The notes under the pieces were generated by a model. That model worked only from the letters and a program-made list of their open reading frames with translations. It was not told the DNA's origin and searched no databases. From contig NZ_WHOM01000076.1 in NCBI RefSeq assembly GCF_009739465.1, forward strand, positions 51,559 to 115,558: a stretch of 64,000 nucleotides of DNA, read 5' to 3'. Positions 1 to 7,739 of the stretch are shown piece by piece (within the stretch, counting starts at the first letter, position 1; each line of letters starts with the position of its first letter). Both the position numbers and the translations under genes were made by a program. This DNA comes from Streptomyces apocyni (GTDB lineage: Bacteria; Actinomycetota; Actinomycetes; Streptomycetales; Streptomycetaceae).

Positions 1-420
1 TTCCGACTCTATCAGACTCTTTCGTGTCCGATTTCCTCGGTGCCTTTCCGGTTCCCGCTTTCGCGTTTCCCTTTCCGGCGGCTCCGACTCTATCAGATCC
101 TTTCGGGCCTGACCCCCAGTCAGCGGGGCTTGTCTTCCCGGCTGTTGGGCCGTTCCGACGAGTGAGACTTTAGCGGAATCCCGGCCCCCGACCTAATCGG
201 GGTTGCGCTCTTTCGAACACGGATTCCTCATTCCGCAAAAGCACACGAAAACGAGCCCATGCCGGAGCGTGGTTCGTTCTAGTGGGTCTTGCGGGATGGT
301 TGCCCGGGGACCGACCAGGAGTCGGCGCTCACGTCGGGCAACCCGGAGAACACTACGGAGGGGGTATGGGCGTGTCAACTCGACGCAGGGCTTCATCCTC
401 CTGGGGTCACCGGCAGAGTT
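1..420. other. Non-coding left edge with repeats
   Basis: I see no convincing gene in this stretch. Open frames here lack codon bias, ribosome sites or recognisable motifs. It contains two copies of a 15-bp direct repeat (listed separately), each followed by a short T-rich, hairpin-prone segment. The stretch lies downstream of the small-gene operon that ends at 474. It may belong to the 3' region of a gene lying left of the window. Confidence 0.6.
2..97. repeat. Pair of 15-bp direct repeats
   Basis: TCCGACTCTATCAGA occurs at 2-16 and again at 83-97, 81 bp apart. The second copy runs into an imperfect hairpin (TCAGATCC, TTTC, GGGCCTGA). The repeat may continue left of the window. The function is unknown; protein-binding sites or duplicated terminator elements are both possible. 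Confidence 0.7.
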
Positions 421-487
421 GGGGTGGCTGTGTCCCTTGCTTGACCGTCACCACAGCCACCCCTCCTCAGGGCTCAACCCTGAGGAG
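421..487 (-). terminator. Two adjacent hairpins after small-gene operon
   Basis: Two perfect inverted repeats are packed together: GGGGTGGCTGTG at 421-432 pairing with 452-463, and CTCCTCAGGG at 463-472 pairing with 478-487 around a 5-nt loop. The TGA stop of the leftward gene lies in the loop region of the second hairpin, at 474-476. They probably end transcription of the leftward small-gene operon. No clear U tract follows. Confidence 0.55.
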
Positions 488-752
488 ATCTCTGCCGTCG
501 ACCAGTGCAGGGGGCACGGTGGACGTAGAGCACCAGCGGCGCCCCCGTCGCCCGGTCATGGACGTGTCGTTCGCGCGGCTCGCCCGGTGTGATGGGCCGG
601 TCGCAGCGGTAGCAGATCACGGTCCGCGCGGCGTTCAGCGCGTCGGCCAAGTGCTGGCCGTCCGGGCACAGGGCCGCCCCGGCGCGGCATGTCGGGCAGG
701 CGACGGCGTGGTCGAGCAGCGCCACGTACGCGTTCCGGGTGGCGGGTCTCAC
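474..752 (-). CDS. Small hypothetical protein, last gene of coupled trio
   Basis: This reads as a 92-residue protein from a GTG at 752-750. That start overlaps the upstream stop as GTGA, so I prefer it to the more distal ATG. Four cysteines form two pairs (CPTCR and CYRC), suggesting a small metal-binding fold, and there is no membrane segment. It is the third gene of a trio, each gene overlapping the next by GTGA, which suggests strict translational coupling. Small cysteine-pair proteins of this sort are common on actinomycete integrative elements, but I recognise no named family and assign no function. Confidence 0.6.
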   Translation of the reverse strand: MRPATRNAYVALLDHAVACPTCRAGAALCPDGQHLADALNAARTVICYRCDRPITPGEPRERHVHDRATGAPLVLYVHRAPCTGRRQRSPQG

Positions 753-952
753 CGGGTCCCCTTCCGGGCGCAGCAGGCGCACTCGCAGGGCGGGTACGCC
801 AGCGTCTCGGGCGGGCGCTCGGCGGGGGCCAGCACCCGCGTATAGCCGGAGGTGCGCGCCATGGTTCCTGAGTTGACCCGGTAGACCGTGATGGTCAGGC
901 CCGGGTGTGCATCGTCGGCGATGTCCTCGCCCTTCGACAGCTCGCTCGTCAC
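749..952 (-). CDS. Small cysteine-containing hypothetical protein
   Basis: This is a 67-residue protein starting at a GTG (952-950) that overlaps the stop of the preceding gene as GTGA. Its own stop overlaps the GTG of the next gene in the same way. A CECACC motif stands near the C-terminus and there is no membrane segment. The gene is easily missed because an ATG-only reading gives a spurious 174-residue frame. The double overlap is the main support for its reality. The function is unknown. Confidence 0.55.
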   Translation of the reverse strand: MTSELSKGEDIADDAHPGLTITVYRVNSGTMARTSGYTRVLAPAERPPETLAYPPCECACCARKGTR

Positions 953-1305
953 GCCACCGCCTCCGTACCGATCAGGTGCCGGTCGAGATCGATGCCGTAC
1001 TCGGCCGCGAGTACGAGAGCCAGGCGCCGTCGCCGCTGCCGGGCGCGTTCCTGTCGCCGCTCGTACTCGACCAAGTACGGGCGGACCAGTGCGCTGTCCG
1101 TACCGTCCAGCGGTACGTCCAGCCCGTACGGCGAGCGAGGTCGCGCCCGTTCCGGCCGGGGCGTGACGGGAACAGACACGAGGTGCAGGGGCGCCCTGTC
1201 GGTCATGGGTGGTGCTGTGGGCCGGGCATGGTGTCGGCTGCACCCCCGCAAGCCGAACATGAGAATCGCCCACAGAATCAGGGCATGGATAATGCTCACC
1301 GTCAT
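949..1305 (-). CDS. Small membrane-anchored hypothetical protein
   Basis: This is a 118-residue protein with an N-terminal hydrophobic helix (IIHALILWAILMFGLRG), then a proline/arginine-rich segment and a basic helical tail containing RRQERARQRRRR. GGAGGT lies only a few bases before the ATG at 1305, so the in-frame GTG at 1299 (about 9 nt from the ribosome site) is equally plausible. It is the first gene of a three-gene GTGA-coupled operon and diverges from a small GntR regulator, with a CTAG palindrome between them. It is probably a single-pass membrane protein with a cytosolic basic tail. The family is not recognised. Confidence 0.6.
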   Translation of the reverse strand: MTVSIIHALILWAILMFGLRGCSRHHARPTAPPMTDRAPLHLVSVPVTPRPERARPRSPYGLDVPLDGTDSALVRPYLVEYERRQERARQRRRRLALVLAAEYGIDLDRHLIGTEAVA

Positions 1306-1373
1306 CAACCTCCGAGGGTTGGTGGCCACGCCCCGGGGCCCTGCCAGGCCGCCGGGGTCTTCCATCTACAGCG

Positions 1374-1400
1374 TAGCCTAGCTAGCTAGGGTAGCTAGGC
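1374..1400. promoter_or_regulatory. CTAG-rich palindrome, candidate GntR operator
   Basis: A perfect 14-bp palindrome, CCTAGCTAGCTAGG (1377-1390), is followed by a further TAGCTAGG half-copy. It sits between the divergent small-gene operon and the small GntR-type gene. The position and repeat structure suit an operator for the neighbouring regulator acting on both directions. CTAG is rare in high-GC Streptomyces DNA, so the cluster is conspicuous. Confidence 0.5.
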
Positions 1401-1454
1401 GATCCTGGCTATCTCGTCTCGCTGATCCTGATAGGGCCGCCTAGCGTCCACGGC

Positions 1455-1697
1455 ATGGAATGGGAGCCGGACGTACCACGCTGGAAGCAGGTCTACGCGG
1501 TCATTGAGGACCGGATCTCAGACGGGACCTATCCGCCTGGATCACAGCTGCCCGGCGTTCTGGCGATCCAAGGAGAGTTCGGCATCGCACAGATGACCGC
1601 ACGGCGTGTGTTGACGGAACTGCGGGCCGCGGGTCTGGCACAGATGCACCCGGGGGTAGGAACCTTCGTCCCCGAGCTTCCCGATCGATCCGAGTAA
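1455..1697 (+). CDS. Minimal GntR-family winged-helix regulator
   Basis: This 80-residue protein is almost entirely a GntR winged-helix domain: WKQVYAVIEDRISDGTYPPG leads into the helix-turn-helix, and AQMTARRVLTELRAAGL forms the recognition helix region, closing with a wing ending VGTFVPEL. There is no effector-binding domain, unlike ordinary GntR regulators of about 240 residues. Such DNA-binding-only GntR proteins are frequent in Streptomyces, often beside integrative-element genes. It diverges from the coupled small-gene trio and probably represses it, and perhaps itself, through the CTAG palindrome. The target is inferred from position. Confidence 0.8.
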   Translation: MEWEPDVPRWKQVYAVIEDRISDGTYPPGSQLPGVLAIQGEFGIAQMTARRVLTELRAAGLAQMHPGVGTFVPELPDRSE

Positions 1698-1701
1698 CTG
1701 A

Positions 1702-1739
1702 CAGTGCCCCGTGCCCCGGATATGGGGCACGGGGCACTG
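1702..1739. terminator. Perfect 16-bp hairpin, bidirectional terminator
   Basis: CAGTGCCCCGTGCCCC (1702-1717) pairs perfectly with 1724-1739 around the loop GGATAT. It lies between the ends of the rightward GntR gene (stop 1697) and leftward proC (stop 1751), so it can serve both. It has no U tract, as is usual for Streptomyces terminators. Confidence 0.85.
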
Positions 1740-1750
1740 AACGCCGGGGA

Positions 1751-2560
1751 TCAGCCCTTGCCTGAGGCGAGTTCCTTGCTGCGGTCGCGGGCCGCTTCCA
1801 GGGCGGCGATGAGGGCTGCTCGTACGCCGTGGTTTTCCAGTTCGCGGATGGCGTTGATCGTCGTGCCCGCGGGTGAGGTGACGTTCTCGCGGAGTTTGAC
1901 CGGATGCTCGCCGCTGTCGCGGAGCATCACGGCCGCGCCGATCGCGGCCTGGACGATCAGGTCGTGGGCCTTGTCGCGGGGCAGGCCGAGGAGGATGCCC
2001 GCGTCGGTCATCGCCTCGACCAGGTAGTAGAAGTACGCCGGGCCCGAGCCGGACAGGGCGGTACAGGCGTCCTGCTGGGCCTCGGGGACGCGGAGGGTCT
2101 TGCCTACGCCGCCGAAGATCTGCTCGGCGTGGGCGAGGTGCTCCGCGGTGGCGTGGCTGCCCGCCGAGATGACGGACATCGCCTCGTCGACGAGGGCCGG
2201 GGTGTTCGTCATGACGCGGACGACGGGGGTGTTCGGGGCGAGCTTCTCCTCGAAGTACGAGGTGGGGATGCCTGCCGCGCCGCTGATGACCAGGCGCTCG
2301 GCGGGGACGTGCGGGGCGAGCTCGTCCATCAGGGTGCCCATGTCCTGGGGCTTGACCGTGAGGATGAGGGTGTCGGCCGTCTTGGCCGCCTCGGCGTTGC
2401 TGACCGGGGTGACGCCGTAGCGGGTGCGGAGCTCGTCGGCACGCTCCTGGCGGCGGGCGGTGACCAGCAGGTCGGCGGGGGCCCAGCCGGCCCGGATCAT
2501 TCCGCTGAGCAGGGCCTCGCCGATCTTGCCGGTGCCGAGTACGGCGACTTTCTCTGTCAT
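1751..2560 (-). CDS. proC: Pyrroline-5-carboxylate reductase
   Basis: ProC catalyses the last step of proline synthesis, NAD(P)H-dependent reduction of 1-pyrroline-5-carboxylate, in the cytosol. The 269-residue product has the usual family length. The N-terminal Rossmann motif is VAVLGTGKIGEALLSGM, and the conserved C-terminal signature is LSGSGPAYFYYLVEAM followed by LRENVTSPAGTT. The start is the ATG at 2560. It stands alone, converging on the small GntR gene across a strong hairpin. No other proline genes are near. Confidence 0.97.
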   Translation of the reverse strand: MTEKVAVLGTGKIGEALLSGMIRAGWAPADLLVTARRQERADELRTRYGVTPVSNAEAAKTADTLILTVKPQDMGTLMDELAPHVPAERLVISGAAGIPTSYFEEKLAPNTPVVRVMTNTPALVDEAMSVISAGSHATAEHLAHAEQIFGGVGKTLRVPEAQQDACTALSGSGPAYFYYLVEAMTDAGILLGLPRDKAHDLIVQAAIGAAVMLRDSGEHPVKLRENVTSPAGTTINAIRELENHGVRAALIAALEAARDRSKELASGKG

Positions 2561-2711
2561 CTCGGGTTCGCCCTCCGGGTGCTGGTGTCGTACGGGGCCA
2601 TCCTCGCACCAGGGGTCCGGCTCGGGCGGGTGTGTCCGATGGGCGGGCGGTACGTGTGGTGCACCCGGGTCCGGGCCGGGTACGGGTCCGGGCTCGGGTG
2701 CACCGTACGGC

Positions 2712-4739
2712 TCAGCTGCCCGGCGTCCAGTCGCCCAGCCAGTCCGTCGGCTCCTGGTCCGCCGCCTGGGCGTCGGTCAGGTGGGGGCGGTCGCCGCTGG
2801 CCGGTCCCGCGCCGGGGCCCGTGTTGCCGTACTCGGCGAAGCGGTCGGCCTTCCAGGGGAAGCCGCCCATGTCGGTCCACGGGGTGGACTTGATCGCGGC
2901 GCTGAGCGAGGTGTTGCGGACGGTCGCCTGCGGGGAGAGGGTCGCGTTGCCGCCCGCGTGCCAGTTGCGGCCGAGGTGGAAGCTGCCGTCGGAGACGTCG
3001 CCGTTGACGACGGAGCGGTTGATGAGGATGCCCTTGCGGTCGGGGGCGGTGCTCGGGGCGAGGATGTAGCCCGCGGAGGTGCCGTTCCAGCGCTTCTTGA
3101 GGGTGATCACCGAGCGGTCGATGACGGCCGTCGCGCGGCCGAAGATGAAGTCGACGTTGCCTATGACGTAGGAGTTGGTGACGTGAACGCGGCCCAGCTT
3201 GTCCCGGCCGGCCGTGTCGAGGAGCAGGGTGTCCTGGTCGCCGCTGACGATGACCCCGTCGAGCAGGACACGGTCGGCGGCGGTACGGACGGCTACCGCC
3301 TGGTGGCCGTCCATGTTCTGGTGCGCCGCCTCGTCGAAGTCGTTGCTGACGCTGAGGTTACGGAGCTGGACGTCGTCGGCCTCGACGGCGAGCGTCGCGC
3401 TGCCGGACGTGCCGTAGGTGCCCGATCCGTTGGGCTTCGGGGTGCCCGCCGCGTTGTTGAAGACGATCACGGTGTCCTTGCGGCTGCCGCCGGTGCCCTG
3501 GAGGGTGACATGCGGCTTGTTCCTCGGGATCTTCACCGTTTCCCGGTACGTGCCGGGCGCGACGGCGATGACGACGCGGGCGGCGTTGTTCGTGGGCACG
3601 GCGTCCACGGCCTGCTGCACGGTCCGGTACTGGCCGCTGCCGTCCTTGGCGACGGTGAGCGTGGTGTCGGCCGCCGTACCGATGGAGCTCTGCGGGCCGG
3701 AATCGGCCGTCACGCGCGCGGGGACGTCGGCAGCGCGGTCGAGGCGGTAGTCGTAGTGGGCCTTCGGATCGAAGGCCGTGCCGCCGCTCTCGTTGCGGCC
3801 CGAGGTGCCGGAGAAGATGTTGCCGCGCTGGACGAGGCTCGCGGTGCTGTCCTTGATGACCGGGTTCCGCATGCCCTGGAAGTAGCTGTTCTCCAGGACC
3901 ATCTTGGTCTTGCCGCGGGAGTAGTTGCCGTAGGACGAGGCGATGTCCGTACCCGGGTCGTCCTGTAGGTAGTTGTTGTAGAGGTGGGCGCGGGCGACGT
4001 TGTCGGTGGAGGGGTTGCGCTGGGCGGTCTCGTGGAACCAGTTGTGGTGGATCGTGAGGTTCGCGGTGACGTTGTCGGTCCAGCCGATGCCGAAGGTCTT
4101 GTTGTTCTCGCTGAGCCGGTTCCAGGACACCGTCACGTAAGTGGTGTCCTTGCGGCTGTCGATCAGGCCGTCGGCCATGTTGCGCAGGTCGTTGTGGTCG
4201 ATCCAGACATGGTGGGCACCGTCCATCTGGATGGCGTCGAAGTCATGGTCCTTGTCGTTCCACTCGCCCTCGTGGGTGTCGCGGATCGTCAGGTTGCGGA
4301 TGATGACGTTGTGCACGCCCTTGCCGAGGAAGAAGCCGCCGCCGACGATGTGGCCCGATGTCCCGGCGCCGACGATGGTCTTGTCGGAGGCGACCTTGAG
4401 CTCCCGGCCCTTGGGCCGCATCGTGATCTCCCCTGCGACCACGATGACGTACGGCTCGGGCGCGGTCGCGTACTTCTCCAGGTCGGCGAGCGTCTTGACC
4501 GTGACGGTCTCACCGCCGCGACCGCCGTACGTGCCCTTCTGGCCCAGCGCGTTGACCGAGGCGAAGCCGTCCGCGGTGTCGTCGGCCCAGACCGGCGCGG
4601 CGGCGGCCTGGGGCGCGGTGTCGTCACCTATCGCCAGGCCGTAGGTCAGACCGGCCGCGGTGAGCACCGCCAGCGGGAGGGCGATATTCCGTACGGCCTT
4701 GCCTCTGCGGTGCCGTGCCTTGCTGCGGGTGTCGCTCAC
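2712..4739 (-). CDS. Secreted pectate lyase-pectinesterase fusion
   Basis: This 675-residue exported protein joins two pectin-degrading enzymes. After a basic n-region (RHRRGK) and a hydrophobic signal segment with cleavage probably near the AAAA at about 45-48, residues 55-350 form a family 1 pectate lyase beta-helix. It carries the VWIDH signature near 177 and the QRNP catalytic-arginine region. Residues from about 360 to 640 form a CE8 pectin methylesterase with DGSGQYRTVQQAVDAVP, DQDTLL (about 501) and GNVDFIFG (about 528). The usual LGRPW is LGRNW here, so the Pro position is substituted while the catalytic Arg is kept. The start is GTG. The esterase would demethylate pectin and the lyase would cleave the resulting polygalacturonate. 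Family names are firm; the joint action is inferred. Confidence 0.92.
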   Translation of the reverse strand: MSDTRSKARHRRGKAVRNIALPLAVLTAAGLTYGLAIGDDTAPQAAAAPVWADDTADGFASVNALGQKGTYGGRGGETVTVKTLADLEKYATAPEPYVIVVAGEITMRPKGRELKVASDKTIVGAGTSGHIVGGGFFLGKGVHNVIIRNLTIRDTHEGEWNDKDHDFDAIQMDGAHHVWIDHNDLRNMADGLIDSRKDTTYVTVSWNRLSENNKTFGIGWTDNVTANLTIHHNWFHETAQRNPSTDNVARAHLYNNYLQDDPGTDIASSYGNYSRGKTKMVLENSYFQGMRNPVIKDSTASLVQRGNIFSGTSGRNESGGTAFDPKAHYDYRLDRAADVPARVTADSGPQSSIGTAADTTLTVAKDGSGQYRTVQQAVDAVPTNNAARVVIAVAPGTYRETVKIPRNKPHVTLQGTGGSRKDTVIVFNNAAGTPKPNGSGTYGTSGSATLAVEADDVQLRNLSVSNDFDEAAHQNMDGHQAVAVRTAADRVLLDGVIVSGDQDTLLLDTAGRDKLGRVHVTNSYVIGNVDFIFGRATAVIDRSVITLKKRWNGTSAGYILAPSTAPDRKGILINRSVVNGDVSDGSFHLGRNWHAGGNATLSPQATVRNTSLSAAIKSTPWTDMGGFPWKADRFAEYGNTGPGAGPASGDRPHLTDAQAADQEPTDWLGDWTPGS

Positions 4740-4825
4740 GTGTGTCGTTCCTTCGCGTGCGGGTGAGGGGACTGATCACGTGAGAGTCGCCGCTGGGGGC
4801 TGAAGGGTTGCCGCTTGAGGCTCAG

Positions 4826-5614
4826 TCAGGGAGTGCGGCGGCGGAGGGTGGCCGCGCCGAGGGCGAGGACCAGCAGGGCGCAGGCGGCGACGATCACGAC
4901 GTCCCGGACGAAGTCGGCGGTGATGTCGGGGTGCCGCAGGACTTCGTTCATGCCGTCTACCGCGTAGGACATGGGCAGGACGTTGGAGATCTTCTCCAGT
5001 ACCGGCTGCATGTTCTCGCGGGCGGTGAACAGGCCGCAGAGGACGAGCTGCGGGAAGATCACGGCGGGCATGAACTGGACCGCCTGGAACTCTGACGAGG
5101 CGAAGGCCGAGACGAAGAGGCCGAGTGCGGTGCCGAGGATCGCGTCCAGCAGGGCGACCAGGAGGAGCAGCCAGGGGCTGCCGATCACGTCGAGGCCAAG
5201 CACCCACAGCGCGAGGCCGGTGGCCAGGAGGGACTGGATGACGGCCAGGGTTCCGAAGGCGATGGCGTAGCCGACGATCAGGTCGGCCTTGCCGAGCGGC
5301 ATGGCCAGCAGCCGTTCCAGGGTGCCTGAGGTGCGTTCGCGCAGGGTGGCGATGGAGGTCACCAGGAACATCGTGATCAGCGGGAAGATGCCGAGCAGTG
5401 AGGCGCCGATGTTGTTGAACGTGCCCGGGCTGCCGTCGAAGACGTACCGGAGCAGGAGCAGCATCACGCACGGGACGAGCAGCATGAGCGCGATGGAGCG
5501 CGGGTCGTGGCGCAGTTGGCGCAGGACGCGGGCGGCGGTGGCGAGGGTCCTGGGGGCAGAGAGTACGGAGGGGCTGGCGGCGCTTGAGGGGCTGGCGGGG
5601 CTGGCGGTACTCAT
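4826..5614 (-). CDS. ABC-2 type transporter permease
   Basis: This 262-residue polytopic protein has an ABC-2 permease layout: a cytosolic N-terminus rich in Ala/Ser/Pro, then about six membrane segments beginning IALMLLVPCVMLLLLRYVF, and the family motif TLRERTSGTLERLLAMPL. Its ATG overlaps the stop of the ATPase gene by 4 bases (ATGA), so the two subunits are translationally coupled and form one exporter. Such exporters move drugs, lipids or polymers out of the cell; the substrate cannot be told from sequence. Confidence 0.9.
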   Translation of the reverse strand: MSTASPASPSSAASPSVLSAPRTLATAARVLRQLRHDPRSIALMLLVPCVMLLLLRYVFDGSPGTFNNIGASLLGIFPLITMFLVTSIATLRERTSGTLERLLAMPLGKADLIVGYAIAFGTLAVIQSLLATGLALWVLGLDVIGSPWLLLLVALLDAILGTALGLFVSAFASSEFQAVQFMPAVIFPQLVLCGLFTARENMQPVLEKISNVLPMSYAVDGMNEVLRHPDITADFVRDVVIVAACALLVLALGAATLRRRTP

Positions 5615-6447
5615 CGCGTGGACTCCTTGTCGTGCTGGGCCTGCTGAATCCTTTGGCGGGCGTTCGCCTCGTCGACCAGGCGGAGGAAGGCGTCCTCGAC
5701 GGTTGCGCAGTCCATGCGGGTACGTAGGGCGTCCGGGGTGTCGTCCGCGAGGAGTTCGCCGTCGCGCATCAGGAGCAGGCGGTGGCAGCGCTCGGCCTCG
5801 TCCATGACGTGGGAGGAGACGAGGATCGTGGTGCCGCCCTCGGCGATCGTAGAGAAGAGCTTCCAGAGGTCGCGGCGGAGTACGGGGTCCAGGCCGACGG
5901 TCGGCTCGTCCAGGACCAGGAGTTCGGGGGTGCCGAGCAGGGCGACGGCGAGGGAGACGCGGCTGCGCTGGCCGCCGGACAGGTTTCCGGCGAGGACGTC
6001 GGCGTGTGAGTCGAGGTCGACTTCGGCGATCGCGCGGGTGACGTGCTCGTGTCGGCGGTCGGTGGCGGCGCGGCCTGGGTCGAGGATCGCCATGAAGTAG
6101 TCGAGGTTCTGGCGGACGGTCAGGTCGTCGTAGACGGACGGTGCCTGGGTGACGTAGCCGATGCGCGAGCGGAGCCAGGCGTCGCCCGCGGGGTGGCCGA
6201 GGACCTCAAGGGTGCCGGTGACCTTGGCCTGGGTGCCCATGATCGACCGCATCAGCGTCGACTTTCCGCAGCCGGACGGCCCGAGGAGGCCGGTGATCTG
6301 GCCCCTCGGGACCGCGAAGTCGATGCCCCGGATCACTTCGCGTGAGCCACGGACGACGGTGAGATCCGCGGCGCGGATGGCGGCTGACTGGGGGTCTGCC
6401 GCCTCGTCTGGCCCGTTGGTGGCGGAGCCTGAAGCGAAATTCATCAT
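5611..6447 (-). CDS. ABC transporter ATP-binding subunit
   Basis: This is a 278-residue ABC ATPase with Walker A GPSGCGKST, a Q-loop in YVTQAPSVYDDL, signature LSGGQ, Walker B LLVLDEPTVGLDP and the switch histidine in VSSHVMDEAERC. It is the energy subunit for the coupled ABC-2 permease that follows. A perfect 8-bp inverted repeat covers its start codon, suggesting repression by a TetR- or MarR-type regulator; none is adjacent. The first ATG (6447) is used here. The following in-frame ATG (6444) is equally possible. Confidence 0.93.
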   Translation of the reverse strand: MMNFASGSATNGPDEAADPQSAAIRAADLTVVRGSREVIRGIDFAVPRGQITGLLGPSGCGKSTLMRSIMGTQAKVTGTLEVLGHPAGDAWLRSRIGYVTQAPSVYDDLTVRQNLDYFMAILDPGRAATDRRHEHVTRAIAEVDLDSHADVLAGNLSGGQRSRVSLAVALLGTPELLVLDEPTVGLDPVLRRDLWKLFSTIAEGGTTILVSSHVMDEAERCHRLLLMRDGELLADDTPDALRTRMDCATVEDAFLRLVDEANARQRIQQAQHDKESTR

Positions 6448-6456
6448 GTGATGAAT
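6439..6456. promoter_or_regulatory. Palindromic operator over ABC start codon
   Basis: ATTCATCA and TGATGAAT form a perfect 8-bp inverted repeat separated by 2 bp. It is AT-rich in a GC-rich setting and overlaps the ATG of the ABC ATPase gene. This is a typical size and shape for a dimeric TetR or MarR operator. The overlap with the start codon suggests either a leaderless transcript or a roadblock site. Confidence 0.55.
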
Positions 6457-6521
6457 AATGCGCCTGGGGGCTTCGCCGCGTCAAGCGGACTGGCCCGGTG
6501 CGGGCTACGGGGTTTGCTGGG

Positions 6522-6553
6522 TGGCGGGGTTGCGGGGTTGCGGGGTTGCGGGC
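6522..6553. repeat. 8-bp tandem repeat in intergenic gap
   Basis: About four tandem copies of a GCGGGGTT-type octamer lie in the 130-bp gap between the ABC ATPase start and the oxidoreductase stop. This looks like slippage-prone low-complexity DNA with no evident function. Confidence 0.6.
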
Positions 6554-6578
6554 TACCGGTCGGCGGCCCCGTCGCGAG

Positions 6579-7655
6579 CTATCGGGCGGCCTGCCGGATG
6601 AGGCGGACGGTGTAGCGGACGATCTGTTCCTTGGTGAACGCCGCTACGCGGCCCCTCAGGATCAGTTCGCGCGGCGTGTCGTCGGAGTGGACCGTCTGGA
6701 CCAGGCCGTTGCGGCGGCCCAGGCTGACGCACTGGAGCTGGTAGCCGAAGCGGAACGGGCGCGGCTCGGTGCCGTCCAGTGACGCGCGGAGTGCGGCGGC
6801 GGCCTGCGTTCCGGTGGGGAGTGCGGTGGCACAGGCCATCCGCAGCGGCCCGGCTCCGGGTGCGGACGCGGCGGCCGCGTCCCCGGCGACGTACACCTCG
6901 GGGTGGGAGGCCGAGCGCAGGAACGCGTCGACCTCGACGCGGCCGTTCGACGGGTGCAGGGCGAGACCGGAGCGGGCTGCCAGCTCGGTGTTGGGGACCA
7001 TCGAGGCCGACCAGAGGACAGCGTCCGCGTCCACGTCGTCGGCGCTGGTGACGCGCTCACCCTCGGCGAGGGAGACGCCGAGTGCGGTGAGGGTCGTACG
7101 AACGTGGGCGCGGCCCTTGGCGGACAGGCCTGCGCCGACCTCGCGGGACAGCAGGCGGACGTCCCAGTCAGGGTAGGCCTCGGCGAGTTCCGCGGCCATC
7201 TCGATGCCGGTGAGGCCGCCGCCCACGATGGCCAGGCGGCCGGGGCGGTCCCGCAGCCGCTTGCGCAGCGCGTCGGCGGTCTCGGCGGTGAAGGCGCGTT
7301 CGCCGCCAGTGTCGGCGGTGTCGGCGGTGCGACTGCCGAGGGCGTAGACGAGGCGGTCGTACGGCAGGCTGCGGCCGTTGTCGGTGGTCACTACGCGCGC
7401 GTGGAGGTCGATGGCGGTGGCGCGGGCCGCGATGTGCTCGACGCCCGTGGTGCCGAGGAAGGAGCGCAGCGGGTGGGTGATGGCGGGTCGGCCTGCGGCG
7501 AGTTCGTGCTGCCTGACGCGTTCGGTGAAGTGTTCGCTCGGGTCGACGAGCGTGACGCGCGCGTGGGGCGCGAGGGACAGGGCGGCCAGCAGGCCCGCGT
7601 AGCCCGCGCCGAGTACCAGGACCTGGTGGTCGTTCTTTGCCGTTGAGTTCGTCAT
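6579..7655 (-). CDS. FAD/NAD(P)-dependent oxidoreductase, ECF41 partner
   Basis: This 358-residue pyridine nucleotide-disulfide-type flavoprotein is related to NDH-2 and AIF-like enzymes. An FAD-binding Rossmann motif VLVLGAGYAGLLAALSL lies at the N-terminus, and a second dinucleotide motif LAIVGGGLTGIEMAAELAEA at about residue 150 binds NAD(P)H. The FAD-closing motif VYVAGDAAAA follows. There is no CxxC redox disulfide. The gene lies next to an ECF41 sigma factor, and such oxidoreductases are a standard ECF41 partner class. It carries an exact ECF41-type promoter only 8 nt before its ATG, so the mRNA is probably leaderless or nearly so. The electron acceptor is unknown. Confidence 0.92.
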   Translation of the reverse strand: MTNSTAKNDHQVLVLGAGYAGLLAALSLAPHARVTLVDPSEHFTERVRQHELAAGRPAITHPLRSFLGTTGVEHIAARATAIDLHARVVTTDNGRSLPYDRLVYALGSRTADTADTGGERAFTAETADALRKRLRDRPGRLAIVGGGLTGIEMAAELAEAYPDWDVRLLSREVGAGLSAKGRAHVRTTLTALGVSLAEGERVTSADDVDADAVLWSASMVPNTELAARSGLALHPSNGRVEVDAFLRSASHPEVYVAGDAAAASAPGAGPLRMACATALPTGTQAAAALRASLDGTEPRPFRFGYQLQCVSLGRRNGLVQTVHSDDTPRELILRGRVAAFTKEQIVRYTVRLIRQAAR

Positions 7656-7663
7656 GCAGGGGA

Positions 7664-7690
7664 GACGACGCGGCGGGCGGGAGTGTGACA
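7664..7690 (-). promoter_or_regulatory. ECF41-type promoter of oxidoreductase gene
   Basis: Read leftward, TGTCACA (7690-7684) is followed by exactly 16 nt and CGTC (7667-7664), the -35/-10 pattern known for ECF41 sigma factors. The -10 element ends 8 nt before the ATG at 7655, predicting a leaderless or near-leaderless transcript. Confidence 0.85.
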
Positions 7691-7739
7691 GCTCGGCTCG
7701 GGACGTTCGAAGCGCGGTACGTGTGGGGTCGTCGGGCGT

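Noticed and set aside
2424..3968. 514-codon rightward frame over the pectate lyase gene
   Set aside because: Antisense shadow rich in Val/Ala/Gly/Asp; the leftward frame has a signal peptide and two enzyme families.
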